DNA from: JBCCGL01 sp039029275
Lineage (GTDB): Bacteria > Pseudomonadota > Gammaproteobacteria > JBCCGL01
Direction of reading: 5' to 3'
Length of the DNA stretch: 64,000 nucleotides
NCBI GenBank assembly: GCA_039029275.1
Contig: JBCCGL010000017.1
Span: 1 to 64,000, forward strand
Shown: positions 28,014 to 36,687 of the stretch, piece by piece
How the letters are laid out: the number at the start of each line of letters is the position of its first letter
How positions within the stretch are numbered: position 1 is the stretch's first letter
Program-made: the position numbers and the translations under genes
Notes under the pieces: model-generated
What the model was told of the DNA's origin: nothing
What the model saw: the letters and a program-made list of their open reading frames with translations, nothing else
Databases searched by the model: none

Positions 28014-28979
28014 ATGAAAGCTACAGAAGTCTTAAAGCCCCGTGCGATTGGATTTCTCCTGTGCCCGGGCTTTTCTCTGATGTCATTCAGCTCTGCTATT
28101 GAGCCCCTGCGCGCGGCCAATCAACTCAGCGAGAAAGCCCTGTACACCTGGTCAATATTTTCACCAACGGGTGAAAATCTGATGACCCGACATAATCTGG
28201 AAATGCACGTAGATGCAGGGCTGAACGAATGGCCGGACGGTCTTGACTATCTCTTCACGGTAGCGGGTTCCAACGCCTATACGTTTACCGATCGCAAGGT
28301 GTATCGCTGGTTAAACGCGGTTGCGGCAAGAAAAACGGTCGTCGGCGGGATCAGTTCGGGTTCATACATTCTCGCGAATGCAGGCTTACTGGACGGTTAT
28401 CGTTGCACGATTCACTGGGATGATATGCCGGCCTTTGTTGAAGCGTTTCCGCATCTGGACACCTCGTACAGTTTGTTCGAGTTTGACAGGGATCGTATCA
28501 CCAGCTCTGGTGGTACATCGTCGATGGACATGATGTTGCAGTTGATCAGCGACCAGCACGGTGCCGAACTTGCCGCGCGAATTACCACGTATTTTCAGCA
28601 CGATCGAATGCGAACCTCAGATGACCGCCAGCAGCGTGCGGAATATCAAGCTCTGGCGAGAAAGTCGACCAAGTTGGCCAAAGCGGTAGTGTTGATGTCA
28701 AACAACATTGAAGAGCCGATCAGGCCGGCGGATATAGCAAGACAGATTGGCTTATCGCAGCGACAGCTCGAGCGCTTGTTCCACAACTATTGTCACTGCA
28801 CGCCGCAAAAATACTACATGAAGGTGCGCGTTCAACATTCGCGCAACCTTCTGCTGGAAACTGAAATGACAGTGATGGAAGTCGCGACCGCGACAGGATT
28901 TACTACGCAATCGCATTTTACAAAGTGCTTTCGCGATCAGTTTGATGTCACACCCCAACGGTTTCGACTGCAACATTGA
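28014..28979 (+). CDS. glxA: AraC-family regulator with DJ-1/PfpI-like domain, GlxA type
   Basis: 321 aa. Residues 10-190 form a class I amidotransferase-like domain (GFLLCPGFSLMSFSSAIEPLRAANQL), but the nucleophile elbow reads GISSGS, with Ser where enzymes carry Cys, so it is probably a ligand sensor. The C-terminal 100 residues hold two AraC helix-turn-helix motifs (PADIARQIGLSQRQLERLFHNY and MEVATATGFTTQSHFTKCFRDQF, each partial). In rhizobia glxA accompanies glxBCD. It probably activates those genes here too. Confidence 0.9.
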   Translation: MKATEVLKPRAIGFLLCPGFSLMSFSSAIEPLRAANQLSEKALYTWSIFSPTGENLMTRHNLEMHVDAGLNEWPDGLDYLFTVAGSNAYTFTDRKVYRWLNAVAARKTVVGGISSGSYILANAGLLDGYRCTIHWDDMPAFVEAFPHLDTSYSLFEFDRDRITSSGGTSSMDMMLQLISDQHGAELAARITTYFQHDRMRTSDDRQQRAEYQALARKSTKLAKAVVLMSNNIEEPIRPADIARQIGLSQRQLERLFHNYCHCTPQKYYMKVRVQHSRNLLLETEMTVMEVATATGFTTQSHFTKCFRDQFDVTPQRFRLQH

Positions 28980-29021
28980 GGCGGTGCTTTTTTCGACCAA
29001 TCGCCTCGTCAGGTTTTTTTC

Positions 29022-29957
29022 TCAAATAGGCGTAATGTGGTCTCCGCCCAAATGCTTTGAGGGCACACCGTCGGTCCCGACTGGAATGCTTCCGTTCAAC
29101 GTTACCCTGTACAGCTCTCGATCAAAATCACTATCGTAAACGTCACGAATCGCCTGGTGCTGCGTCGCGCGATTGTCCCAGAATGCGATACTTCCAGGTT
29201 CCCATCTGAAGCGAACGCAGAATTCCGCACGAATACAATGCTCCCAGAGAAATTCCAGAAGCGCGTCGCTTTCGCGCGCATTTAAGCCGACGATGTGACT
29301 GGTAAATTCCTGGCTGGTATAAAGCGCGCGCTGGCCACTCTCGGGATGAACGATAACCATGGGATGCTCTGCCCGTATCGGGTTTCGTTTCACCATCTTG
29401 TTATAGGTTTCTGCCTGTTCATCGGTGTCGTTTGCCGGCTTAAAACGGTGCACGGATCGGAGCGAGCACAAAAACTCCTGCATTGGCGGTGAAAGGGCCT
29501 CGTAGGCGGCCGCCATGTTCGTAAAATGGGTGTCACCGCCATAAGGGGGAATCGTCACCCCGCGTAATATTGATGCGAAGGGCGGGTTGATCGCGGCGGT
29601 AACATCAGTGTGCCAGTCTGTCCAGCTCCTGACGGCTGCGGGTCTGCCGGCAAACGCCGCGCGATTTTTAGTCACTGGATAGATTTCAGGAAATTCCACG
29701 TCCTGACTGAACACGGCGTGCGCTGGCGTCAGGTCGCCAAAGTAGCGTGCGAACGCAATGTGTTGGCGATGATCGAGATGCTGATTGCGAAAAAAGACGA
29801 CCTTCCATTGCAAAAGAGCCTGACGAATAGCGTTGACCTCTGGTGCACTCAACGCTTGCGTTAGATCGACGCCCTCGATCTCGGCGCCGGTGTGCATGGT
29901 CATGGGCTTGACTGCTACGTGTCCGGCAACTTCGTCGGCGTTGGCTTCGGCTTTCAT
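29022..29957 (-). CDS. TauD/TfdA-family 2-oxoglutarate/Fe(II)-dependent dioxygenase
   Basis: 311 aa. The iron ligands are His116-x-Asp118 (WHTDVT) and distal His267 (NRATQHQAI), with Arg284 in RELYRV as the likely 2-oxoglutarate contact. Other family marks are GAEIEGVDLTQAL and WEPGSIAFWDNR. Members hydroxylate taurine, alkylsulfates, phenoxyacetates or amines. It is a single gene, convergent with glxA, and no sulfonate transporter lies nearby, so the substrate is open. Confidence 0.87.
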   Translation of the reverse strand: MKAEANADEVAGHVAVKPMTMHTGAEIEGVDLTQALSAPEVNAIRQALLQWKVVFFRNQHLDHRQHIAFARYFGDLTPAHAVFSQDVEFPEIYPVTKNRAAFAGRPAAVRSWTDWHTDVTAAINPPFASILRGVTIPPYGGDTHFTNMAAAYEALSPPMQEFLCSLRSVHRFKPANDTDEQAETYNKMVKRNPIRAEHPMVIVHPESGQRALYTSQEFTSHIVGLNARESDALLEFLWEHCIRAEFCVRFRWEPGSIAFWDNRATQHQAIRDVYDSDFDRELYRVTLNGSIPVGTDGVPSKHLGGDHITPI

Positions 29958-30262
29958 TTTAGTCGTCCCGATTAGGGTGAACCTGATGGTATGTACCGCT
30001 GATGAACAACGAAATCATACTAAAATACTGACTGACGGTGTGCAAATTTGAACCAAGACCGCTTCAGGGCGTTTAGAGACCATGCTCCCGTGTGATTGGC
30101 CGATCGACCGAGGTGGTCAAAGGCACAAAGAAAGTCAAACGTCGATCACGGGTTTTGCCTGCGATTAGCAATTTGCCGTTACGCACCTGCGATATTTAAA
30201 GGTCTGTTCCCGAGATTTACGTTCTAAACGGAATAAATCTGCTGTAGTGTCGTCTAAGCCTC
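29958..30262. other. Intergenic region between dioxygenase and ECF sigma genes
   Basis: About 305 nt separating divergent genes. The only clear signal is the ECF-type promoter at its right end (30230-30256). I see no RNA gene or open frame worth calling. Confidence 0.4.
30230..30256 (+). promoter_or_regulatory. ECF-type promoter, probably autoregulatory
   Basis: GGAATA and CGTCTA are separated by 15 nt, matching the usual ECF pattern (GGAAY -35, CGTC -10). The -10 ends only 6 nt before the ATG of the sigma gene, implying a leaderless or nearly leaderless transcript. Confidence 0.6.
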
Positions 30263-30844
30263 ATGGCAGTAACATTCTTCAAAACGGGCAAACACGCGCG
30301 TCGCCGCCGACTCGAGAAGTACGCGCAAGCGGCGTTACCTGAGCTTTATCGCACGGCACTAGCGTTGACACGGCAACAGGACGATGCTGAAGACCTTGTC
30401 CAGGATGCCTGCGTGCGGGCTTTGGCCGCATCTGATCAGGCGCCTGTTGATCAACAGAGTTCATGCTACGCGTGGATGCGAACAATCCTGATTAATATTT
30501 TTCGAGACCGCTATCGTCGAGAGCGCAGATCGCCCGTTGTGTCGATGAACGAAGACTTCGATAACGTCATAGATTTCGCAATAAGTGATCGCTCAACTCC
30601 GGAGAAAATTCGAAATAAAAAGTTGTTTGAGGAGTCCTTACATCGCGCGCTACTCGAGTTAACGCCCGATGCCCGAACGATGATTGTTCTGCATGCACAA
30701 AGTGGGCTTGGTTACAAAGATATCGCCGACATCACTAATGTCCCGATAGGGACTGTTATGTCTCGAATAGCACGTGCTCGCAAAACACTGCGTGAAAAAA
30801 TGCGCCATGCGCTTCCTGAGTTCAAAGAGGCAATCAATGAGTAA
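30263..30844 (+). CDS. ECF-family RNA polymerase sigma factor
   Basis: 193 aa. Region 2 (LYRTALALTRQQDDAEDLVQDACVRAL) and region 4 (ARTMIVLHAQSGLGYKDIADITNVPIGTVMSRIARARKTL) are both evident; both are quoted only in part. A basic N-terminal stretch (KHARRRRLEK) precedes region 2. The stop overlaps the start of the anti-sigma gene. No other start codon is available near the N-terminus, and the ATG lies directly after an ECF-like promoter. Confidence 0.93.
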   Translation: MAVTFFKTGKHARRRRLEKYAQAALPELYRTALALTRQQDDAEDLVQDACVRALAASDQAPVDQQSSCYAWMRTILINIFRDRYRRERRSPVVSMNEDFDNVIDFAISDRSTPEKIRNKKLFEESLHRALLELTPDARTMIVLHAQSGLGYKDIADITNVPIGTVMSRIARARKTLREKMRHALPEFKEAINE

Positions 30845-31544
30845 ACAGGCAGATAAAGACAAGCTGGATATTCTGATTGAACGCGGACTGCAAAATCTTT
30901 TTAGTGACCGCGAGCCACCGAGTAACCTCTGGGATCGGATAAAGCAACAATCCGATGCGGAAAATCCCGAAACTGGATTTTTACCGCGTCGCCCTGTGTT
31001 TGCGGTCGCTGCATCACTGATCTTGTTGGCGGTTGTTTTTAATTGGAGCTTCACCGAACTCATCAAGGGCAGTGGGCAATCATCGTTTCCAATCACGTTG
31101 ATAGATGAACTTCATACATTCCACATCAGTGGTCGCCCACTCGACGTAACCGAAGAAAATCCTGAGGCCTTGCGCAGTTGGTTCGTTGAGCGAATGGAAT
31201 TTCAACCGCCGTCACCTCCTGATGCAGGTGCCACTGCGATCAAGTTGGTCGGGGGGCGATTGTGTCAGATCGAATCCAATCGAGTTGTGTCCTACATGTA
31301 TGAATTAGCGGGCAAGTCGATGTCGTTGTTTATTACGCTTAACGATGCTGTGCCTGTCAGCGACGACGAACATGAAGTCGAGCGCAGACGAGGGTACGGA
31401 CACATTGGCTGGCAATCAGGTGATATGCGGTATTCGCTTGTTGGGCCTGTTCCTGATGAGGTTCTCAGTGAACTCGCTGAAACGTTTAAAGAGCATCAGC
31501 CGACGTCCTATAACACTTTCAATCTCAAAGGTCCGGTCATATGA
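30837..31544 (+). CDS. Transmembrane anti-sigma factor
   Basis: 235 aa from ATG 30837, which overlaps the end of the sigma gene by 8 nt; a longer frame opening upstream lies inside the sigma gene and is not needed. The cytoplasmic part (1-52) has the PSNLWDRIKQ motif common in anti-sigma factors, then one TM helix (54-70), then a periplasmic domain with FHISGRPLDV, LVGGRLCQIE and SLFITL typical of RsiW-like C-termini. There is no zinc-binding HxxxCxxC motif. It should hold the sigma factor at the membrane until an envelope signal arrives. Confidence 0.88.
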   Translation: MSKQADKDKLDILIERGLQNLFSDREPPSNLWDRIKQQSDAENPETGFLPRRPVFAVAASLILLAVVFNWSFTELIKGSGQSSFPITLIDELHTFHISGRPLDVTEENPEALRSWFVERMEFQPPSPPDAGATAIKLVGGRLCQIESNRVVSYMYELAGKSMSLFITLNDAVPVSDDEHEVERRRGYGHIGWQSGDMRYSLVGPVPDEVLSELAETFKEHQPTSYNTFNLKGPVI

Positions 31545-32029
31545 GTAAATCAAAAAAGCGGTCAAAGTCGAAGTCACGACACCTCTCAAAGACCAGCAAT
31601 ACTCCTGTAGTCAAAAAGGGATCGCGTTCCAAGCCAAATAATATTGTCGTCGTAGTCGCGTCGATTATTGTCTTTTTGGGTATGTCTGCTGCGGGTCTGG
31701 CGGCGTACAAGAAAAGCTGGGAAAAAGAGCACGACCTGTCAGTCATTGGAAACGGGAAAATCACCGTTGTGCAAATTCATGACCCTGGTTGCCGTCTTTG
31801 CCAAAGACTGCAAAAAAATACGAAAACCGCGCTTCGCGGCTTGAACGATGATATTCAATATCGCGTAGCCAACATCAACACCTCAAAAGGAAAAGCGTTT
31901 CAGATTCGTCACAAAGAGCAACACGTAACGCTTTTGTTATTCGATGGGCGAGGCAGTCTAAAGCGAACGATACGGGGCGTTCAGGAGGCCGATGAGCTGA
32001 GGCGAATTTTCACACAAGAGATGGGATGA
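31541..32029 (+). CDS. Membrane-anchored thioredoxin-like protein
   Basis: 162 aa. A very basic cytoplasmic N-terminus (1-33) is followed by one TM helix (34-55) and a periplasmic thioredoxin-like domain with Cys84-Arg-Leu-Cys87 (DPGCRLCQRL). The cis-Pro position of normal thioredoxins is not obvious (EQHVTLLLF), so redox properties may be unusual. ATGA overlaps couple it to the anti-sigma gene before it and the DUF255 gene after it. Confidence 0.8.
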   Translation: MSKSKKRSKSKSRHLSKTSNTPVVKKGSRSKPNNIVVVVASIIVFLGMSAAGLAAYKKSWEKEHDLSVIGNGKITVVQIHDPGCRLCQRLQKNTKTALRGLNDDIQYRVANINTSKGKAFQIRHKEQHVTLLLFDGRGSLKRTIRGVQEADELRRIFTQEMG

Positions 32030-34440
32030 CAGTCGTGAAGAATGGGCTTCGACTTTTTCTGGTTTGTATTTTTTGTGGTTTTAGTGCCCACGTATCGACA
32101 GCCGAATCTACTATATCGATATCGCATGACTTTCTGCTGGGAGTTGGTATCGAGACCAGCAATGAAACCAAGAAGCGTGTTAAGCGTGAATTTCAAGCCA
32201 AAGGCGAAAACTACAAACCTCGCACGAAGTTTTTGTATGCAGACGGTAGTCCACGTTACATCAATCGACTGATCTTCGAAGACTCGCCCTACCTGATTCA
32301 GCATGCCCATAACCCGGTGAATTGGTACCCGTGGGGCGAAGCAGCATTTCAGGCGGCTAGGGAATCATCAAAGCCCATATTTCTGTCAATAGGTTACTCA
32401 ACATGCCATTGGTGTCATGTGATGGAACACGAGAGTTTCGAAAACGAAGACATCGCTCGAATTCTGAATCGCGACTACATCGCAATCAAAGTCGATCGCG
32501 AGCAGCGTCCTGACGTTGATGCAACGTTTATGCGCGCCGTCACGTTAATCAGTGGCGGGGGCGGTTGGCCAATGTCGAGTTTTTTAACGTCCGATGGCAA
32601 ACCCTTCTTTGGCGGAACCTACTTTCCGCCCGAGCGTTTTACAGTTTTACTTAACCGGATTACCGATGCATGGCGAACACAAAAACCCCGTTTAACAGAA
32701 CAATCAGTTCGCTTGTCTGCGGCAGTTTCCAATAGTCTCGAAGTGCAAGGTAAGGCGCGTACCGTAGGCGAGAAAGACTATGCTGTAGCTGTCGAACGAA
32801 TTCTTGGTCGTTTTGATGCTGAGCATGGCGGGTTTGGTCTGGCACCAAAGTTTCCGCAAGAACCTTATTTGTTTTTGCTCCTCGAGAACGCCAGGCGTAA
32901 TGGTGACGCTCAATCCTTACGGTCGGTCGATTTTACGTTGCAAAAGATGGCCGATGGCGGCATCCATGACCAAATTGGCGGGGGCTTTCATCGTTATGCG
33001 GTCGATCGATCCTGGCGCGTCCCTCACTTTGAGAAAATGCTGTACAACCAGGCAGCACTGGCACGCATTTACTTGTCGGCTTTCGAATTGACCGGGAATC
33101 GTGCACACGCCGAGGTGGGCAAGCGTGTCCTCAATTATGTCGTGCGCGAAATGACCTCGCCGCAAGGTGGATTTTATTCTGCGACAGATGCGGACTCTGA
33201 GGGTGAAGAGGGCAGGTTTTTCGTCTGGACACCTGCTCAGATCGCAAAAATTCTAAATCCGGAAGACGCCCGGATTGCGGAAGCGGTTTGGGGTATTTCA
33301 GAAGAGGAAAGCTTCGAAGGTCATAACATTCTGCGGGTAGCAAAACCGATGGACGAACTTGCGGCTGATCTCAACCTACCGATGACCGAATTAAAGGCAC
33401 GGATAGTTCACATCGGTGAGGAGCTGCGAGTAGCGCGAAACTTACGCGAACATCCGCTTCGTGACGAAAAAAATATTGTCGAGTGGAACGGCATGATGAT
33501 TACTGCGATGGCGGAAGGGAGCCGTGTACTTAAGAACTCTGAGTATCTGGACGTCGCGACCAAGGCCGCAGACTGGTTGTGGAGCATGAGCAAGCAGGCG
33601 GATGGTCAGTTCCATCGAATGCATTTCAATGGGCGTTCATCTATCCCGGCCAACCAGTTGGATTTCGCGTATTTTGCCGAGGCAATGCTGGCTCTTTACG
33701 ATGTGGATGGCGACCTGAAATGGTTGGAACGAGCGCAAACGCTGGCGGACCAAATGATCGAGCAGTACTGGGATGCGGCAAACGGCGGATTCTATATGGG
33801 CAAGGTTTTAGTTGGGGGTGCAAGGCTACCCACTCGCCCGAAGGATATCCATGACGGGGCAACGCCATCAGGGAACAGCGTTGCGATGAGGGTGCTGACA
33901 AAGCTGTGGTATCGAACGGGCGATGATCGATACAGACGGCAGGCCAGCAAACTTCTTGCAGCATTTTCAGGTTCGCTTGCCCACAGTCAAGATGCTTTTT
34001 CGTATATGTTGATCGGCGCCGGGGAATTGCTATGGGGTGAAGTAGGAACATTAGTGCAGGCTGCGCGGGGCAACGTCTCTGCGCGAATTGAATCATTCAC
34101 AGATAACACTGTTTCAGTTGTCGTGGACATTGATGAAGGGTGGCACATCAACGCGCACGAACCCATTCAGGACTACTTAATCGGCACACACGTAGAAGGA
34201 GCACTCATTGATGAGCAAAGAGGCGTTGTCTATCCCCAGCCAATTACCCGCACGCTTGGCTTTCAGCGCGAGGCGCTGGCCCTTTATGAACACTCCTTAA
34301 GAATCGATGTTCCGATTGATCAAAAAAAATACGATCGTTCGGCACTTCTCACGCTGAAATTGCAAGCCTGCAACGATGAGGTTTGTCTGGCGCCCGAGTC
34401 ACTTAAACTTTTTATTGCGCACCCGAGCAGTTATCTCTGA
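32026..34440 (+). CDS. Exported DUF255 (YyaL/SSP411) thioredoxin-domain protein with C-terminal DsbD-alpha-like domain
   Basis: 804 aa. It has a signal peptide (about 1-26), the DUF255 thioredoxin fold with Cys127-His-Trp-Cys130 (YSTCHWCHVMEHESF), then a long alpha/alpha-toroid region (about 260-660) as in YyaL and SPATA20. The last 120 residues resemble the N-terminal domain of DsbD, with Cys782 and Cys787 (ACNDEVC). Ordinary YyaL proteins are cytoplasmic and lack the last domain. It overlaps the preceding thioredoxin-like gene by 4 nt and is probably part of the ECF operon. Role: likely envelope thiol chemistry, not established. Confidence 0.88.
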   Translation: MTVVKNGLRLFLVCIFCGFSAHVSTAESTISISHDFLLGVGIETSNETKKRVKREFQAKGENYKPRTKFLYADGSPRYINRLIFEDSPYLIQHAHNPVNWYPWGEAAFQAARESSKPIFLSIGYSTCHWCHVMEHESFENEDIARILNRDYIAIKVDREQRPDVDATFMRAVTLISGGGGWPMSSFLTSDGKPFFGGTYFPPERFTVLLNRITDAWRTQKPRLTEQSVRLSAAVSNSLEVQGKARTVGEKDYAVAVERILGRFDAEHGGFGLAPKFPQEPYLFLLLENARRNGDAQSLRSVDFTLQKMADGGIHDQIGGGFHRYAVDRSWRVPHFEKMLYNQAALARIYLSAFELTGNRAHAEVGKRVLNYVVREMTSPQGGFYSATDADSEGEEGRFFVWTPAQIAKILNPEDARIAEAVWGISEEESFEGHNILRVAKPMDELAADLNLPMTELKARIVHIGEELRVARNLREHPLRDEKNIVEWNGMMITAMAEGSRVLKNSEYLDVATKAADWLWSMSKQADGQFHRMHFNGRSSIPANQLDFAYFAEAMLALYDVDGDLKWLERAQTLADQMIEQYWDAANGGFYMGKVLVGGARLPTRPKDIHDGATPSGNSVAMRVLTKLWYRTGDDRYRRQASKLLAAFSGSLAHSQDAFSYMLIGAGELLWGEVGTLVQAARGNVSARIESFTDNTVSVVVDIDEGWHINAHEPIQDYLIGTHVEGALIDEQRGVVYPQPITRTLGFQREALALYEHSLRIDVPIDQKKYDRSALLTLKLQACNDEVCLAPESLKLFIAHPSSYL

Positions 34441-34761
34441 ATATTCGTGGCGCGGGTTTATGAAAAAAGAGAAAAAAATGAGCGACAAATCAATACCAGG
34501 GAATAAAAAAAACTGAACGTCGTTTATTGAATTATGAAGTTTTGAAAACCAAAAAAATTCGAATGACGCGGCTTGATCACCAATTAAGCGACGTCACAAT
34601 TTGTGTGTCTAGTCAGTCGGAATGCAAACCCAGACGCTTTCATAGTGGACTCCCATTGAGAAACAACAACCCCCTTCGCGGGGATCTGCATTTGTCTAAA
34701 AACGGGCATAGAGGCATTGATTGCCATGCCCTCATGCCTGCTTAAGGAGCGTAAACGTATT
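34441..34761. other. Intergenic region before DsbA-like gene, with hairpin
   Basis: This AT-rich stretch contains a stem-loop at 34704-34731 (GGGCAT/ATGCCC around GGCA-TTGAT-TGCC) just upstream of the RBS of the next gene. An 18-codon frame at 34460 is too short to call. No clear ECF promoter was found here. Confidence 0.45.
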
Positions 34762-35610
34762 ATGCGAAACTTCTACGTATTGAATTTGATCAAACTTCTT
34801 GTTATTGGGTCTATCGCTTTGAGTGGCACCGCGAACGCTCAAGATAGCTCGACCAATATGTCCCGCGCGGAATTGATCGAGCTCATAGATGAAAGGATCA
34901 GATTGCAACTGCAGAATGCAGGTTTTGACAATGACGGTATGGGGAGTCTGGTCGAACAAAAAATAATCGAGTACGTGCAACGTCAGCGAGAGCAGGCACA
35001 AAACAGTCAGAACCGTCAGCAGGAGGAAGCGATCGCGAAGGCGCAAAATGTGAAACACGTGAGCGTCGAATCAGATCGCATTTACGGTGACGTCAATGCT
35101 CCTATCAGTTTGATTGAATACTCTGATTTTGAATGTCCCTATTGCAAACGATTTCATAAAACTGCAAAACAAATCGTTGATGAAAACCCGGGAATTGTTA
35201 ATTGGGTGTTCAGGCACTTTCCATTGCATTTTCACAATCCGGGCGCTATGCAGCAGGCACTGGCCGCCGAGTGCGCATACGAACTCGGTGGTAACGACTC
35301 ATTCTGGCAGTATACGGATGCAATTTTTGATCGTACGACGTCTAATGGACGGGGATTTAGCGTTGACAAACTGTTGCCACTGGCGGAAGAGATTGGACTG
35401 GATGGCTCGGAGTTTTCGGAGTGCTTTGATAGCCAGCGCCACGCGAACAGAATCAATCAGGATCTGGAAGAAGGTGCTGTTGCGGGGGTGACAGGAACGC
35501 CTGGCAATTTTCTTTTGCACAGAGGTTCCGGCCGAGTGATACCGCTAAATGGTGCCCAGCCTTATGAGAGAGTTGCCGCTGCGCTCAGCCAGCTACAGTC
35601 ACAGCAGTGA
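34762..35610 (+). CDS. DsbA-family periplasmic thiol-disulfide oxidoreductase
   Basis: 282 aa from ATG 34762 (AAGGAG lies 11-12 nt upstream; an earlier frame opening lacks an RBS and would spoil the signal peptide). Signal peptide to about residue 26, a helical N-terminal extension (about 35-95, Gln/Glu-rich, possibly a multimerisation helix), then a DsbA-like thioredoxin domain with Cys125-Pro-Tyr-Cys128 (DFECPYCKRFH) and cis-Pro TGTPGNF. The layout resembles ScsC/DsbA-like or Com1-type proteins. It lies downstream of the ECF operon and fits an envelope redox-stress module. Confidence 0.88.
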   Translation: MRNFYVLNLIKLLVIGSIALSGTANAQDSSTNMSRAELIELIDERIRLQLQNAGFDNDGMGSLVEQKIIEYVQRQREQAQNSQNRQQEEAIAKAQNVKHVSVESDRIYGDVNAPISLIEYSDFECPYCKRFHKTAKQIVDENPGIVNWVFRHFPLHFHNPGAMQQALAAECAYELGGNDSFWQYTDAIFDRTTSNGRGFSVDKLLPLAEEIGLDGSEFSECFDSQRHANRINQDLEEGAVAGVTGTPGNFLLHRGSGRVIPLNGAQPYERVAAALSQLQSQQ

Positions 35611-35668
35611 AGAGAAATTTGTTTACGACCAATCAATTCTTGTAACCGAATTTATTAATCGCGATAAG

Positions 35669-36529
35669 TTATTTCATGGATCGATAAATTGCAGAAAAAT
35701 CGAGTTCGCCGCCGCCGTCGTTGGCAAATTCGCTGAAACGTTCGGCGGCCTGCTTGCCAAACGGCGTGCTTTGGCCGCTGGAAAGTGCAGCTGATTGTGC
35801 AAGACGTAAGTCTTTGGCCATCAATCGCGCGGCGAAACCGGGTGCGTAATCATTCGACGAGGGCGCATTGAGCGCTGGCCCTGGAACCGGGCAGCGATTT
35901 TCCAATATCCAGCTCTGCGCAGCCGCGCCCTTGCATAAATCAAAAAATTGATGGGTATCCAGCCCCAGAGATTCGGCTAAAGCAAAGGCCTCGCACACGC
36001 CGAGCGCGGTGATTCCGCAAATCATATTGTGGCAGGCTTTTGCCGCCTGACCGCTTCCCGCAGCTCCGAATTCGGTGATTTTTGATCCCATCGCAGACAA
36101 CAAAGGGCGCGCTCGAATAATGGCGCCTTTTTCGCCACCGAGCATGAAGCTGAGCGTCCCGATTGCAGCCCCCTCAGCACCCCCGGATACCGGGGCGTCG
36201 ACAAATTCGTGACCGTTCGCTTTCACTTTTTCTGACAGCGACCGTGTGGTTTCAATGTCAATTGTCGAGCAATCCAGAAAGAGGCAGTTGGTTAAGTCGC
36301 CGGCTGCGAGTATCGATTCATACACACTGCGAACATGTTGGCCTTCAGGCAGCATGGTAATGATTGCATCGGCATCTTTGCTCGCATATTCCAGGCTGTC
36401 AGCGCTGTGCTCAAACGCCTCCCCGACAACGGTATCAACGTCCCAGCCCGCAACATCGAATCCGGACGTGACGAGCTGGCGTGCCATCGGTAGTCCCATT
36501 GTGCCCAAACCAATAAACGCCACTTTCAT
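35669..36529 (-). CDS. 3-hydroxyisobutyrate dehydrogenase-like NAD(P)-dependent beta-hydroxyacid dehydrogenase
   Basis: 286 aa. Rossmann motif GLGTMGLPMA at residues 7-16, the substrate loop DAPVSGGAEGA (111-121) and catalytic Lys164 (GQAAKACHNM) define the beta-hydroxyacid dehydrogenase family. YAPGF and LDFSAIYRSM at the C-terminus are close to MmsB. It oxidises a 3-hydroxyacid to a semialdehyde. It is divergent from the sulfatase gene. The substrate could be 3-hydroxyisobutyrate, 3-hydroxypropionate or another acid of the neighbouring catabolic genes. Confidence 0.85.
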   Translation of the reverse strand: MKVAFIGLGTMGLPMARQLVTSGFDVAGWDVDTVVGEAFEHSADSLEYASKDADAIITMLPEGQHVRSVYESILAAGDLTNCLFLDCSTIDIETTRSLSEKVKANGHEFVDAPVSGGAEGAAIGTLSFMLGGEKGAIIRARPLLSAMGSKITEFGAAGSGQAAKACHNMICGITALGVCEAFALAESLGLDTHQFFDLCKGAAAQSWILENRCPVPGPALNAPSSNDYAPGFAARLMAKDLRLAQSAALSSGQSTPFGKQAAERFSEFANDGGGELDFSAIYRSMK

Positions 36530-36631
36530 CAGATAACGCTCCCACTCGACCTTAGCGAAGTCAGGTAAGTTAAACTATTTTGGCATGACAAAAAAAGATG
36601 TCTACGCGCTTTATTTAAGGCGTGTTTAAAT

Positions 36632-36655
36632 AAAAATCCGTACGATAGGATTTTT
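36632..36655. repeat. Inverted repeat between divergent dehydrogenase and sulfatase genes
   Basis: AAAAATCC and GGATTTTT are separated by 8 nt. It lies 30 nt before the sulfatase start and may be an operator or mRNA leader hairpin. Confidence 0.5.
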
Positions 36656-36687
36656 GCAATTTTAATCGGGATGCCTGGGTGTAACAC

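Noticed and set aside
28978..29019. Terminator between glxA and the TauD-like gene
   Set aside because: GAGGCG/CGCCTC can pair but the loop is 18 nt and the T run starts several bases away, so support is weak.
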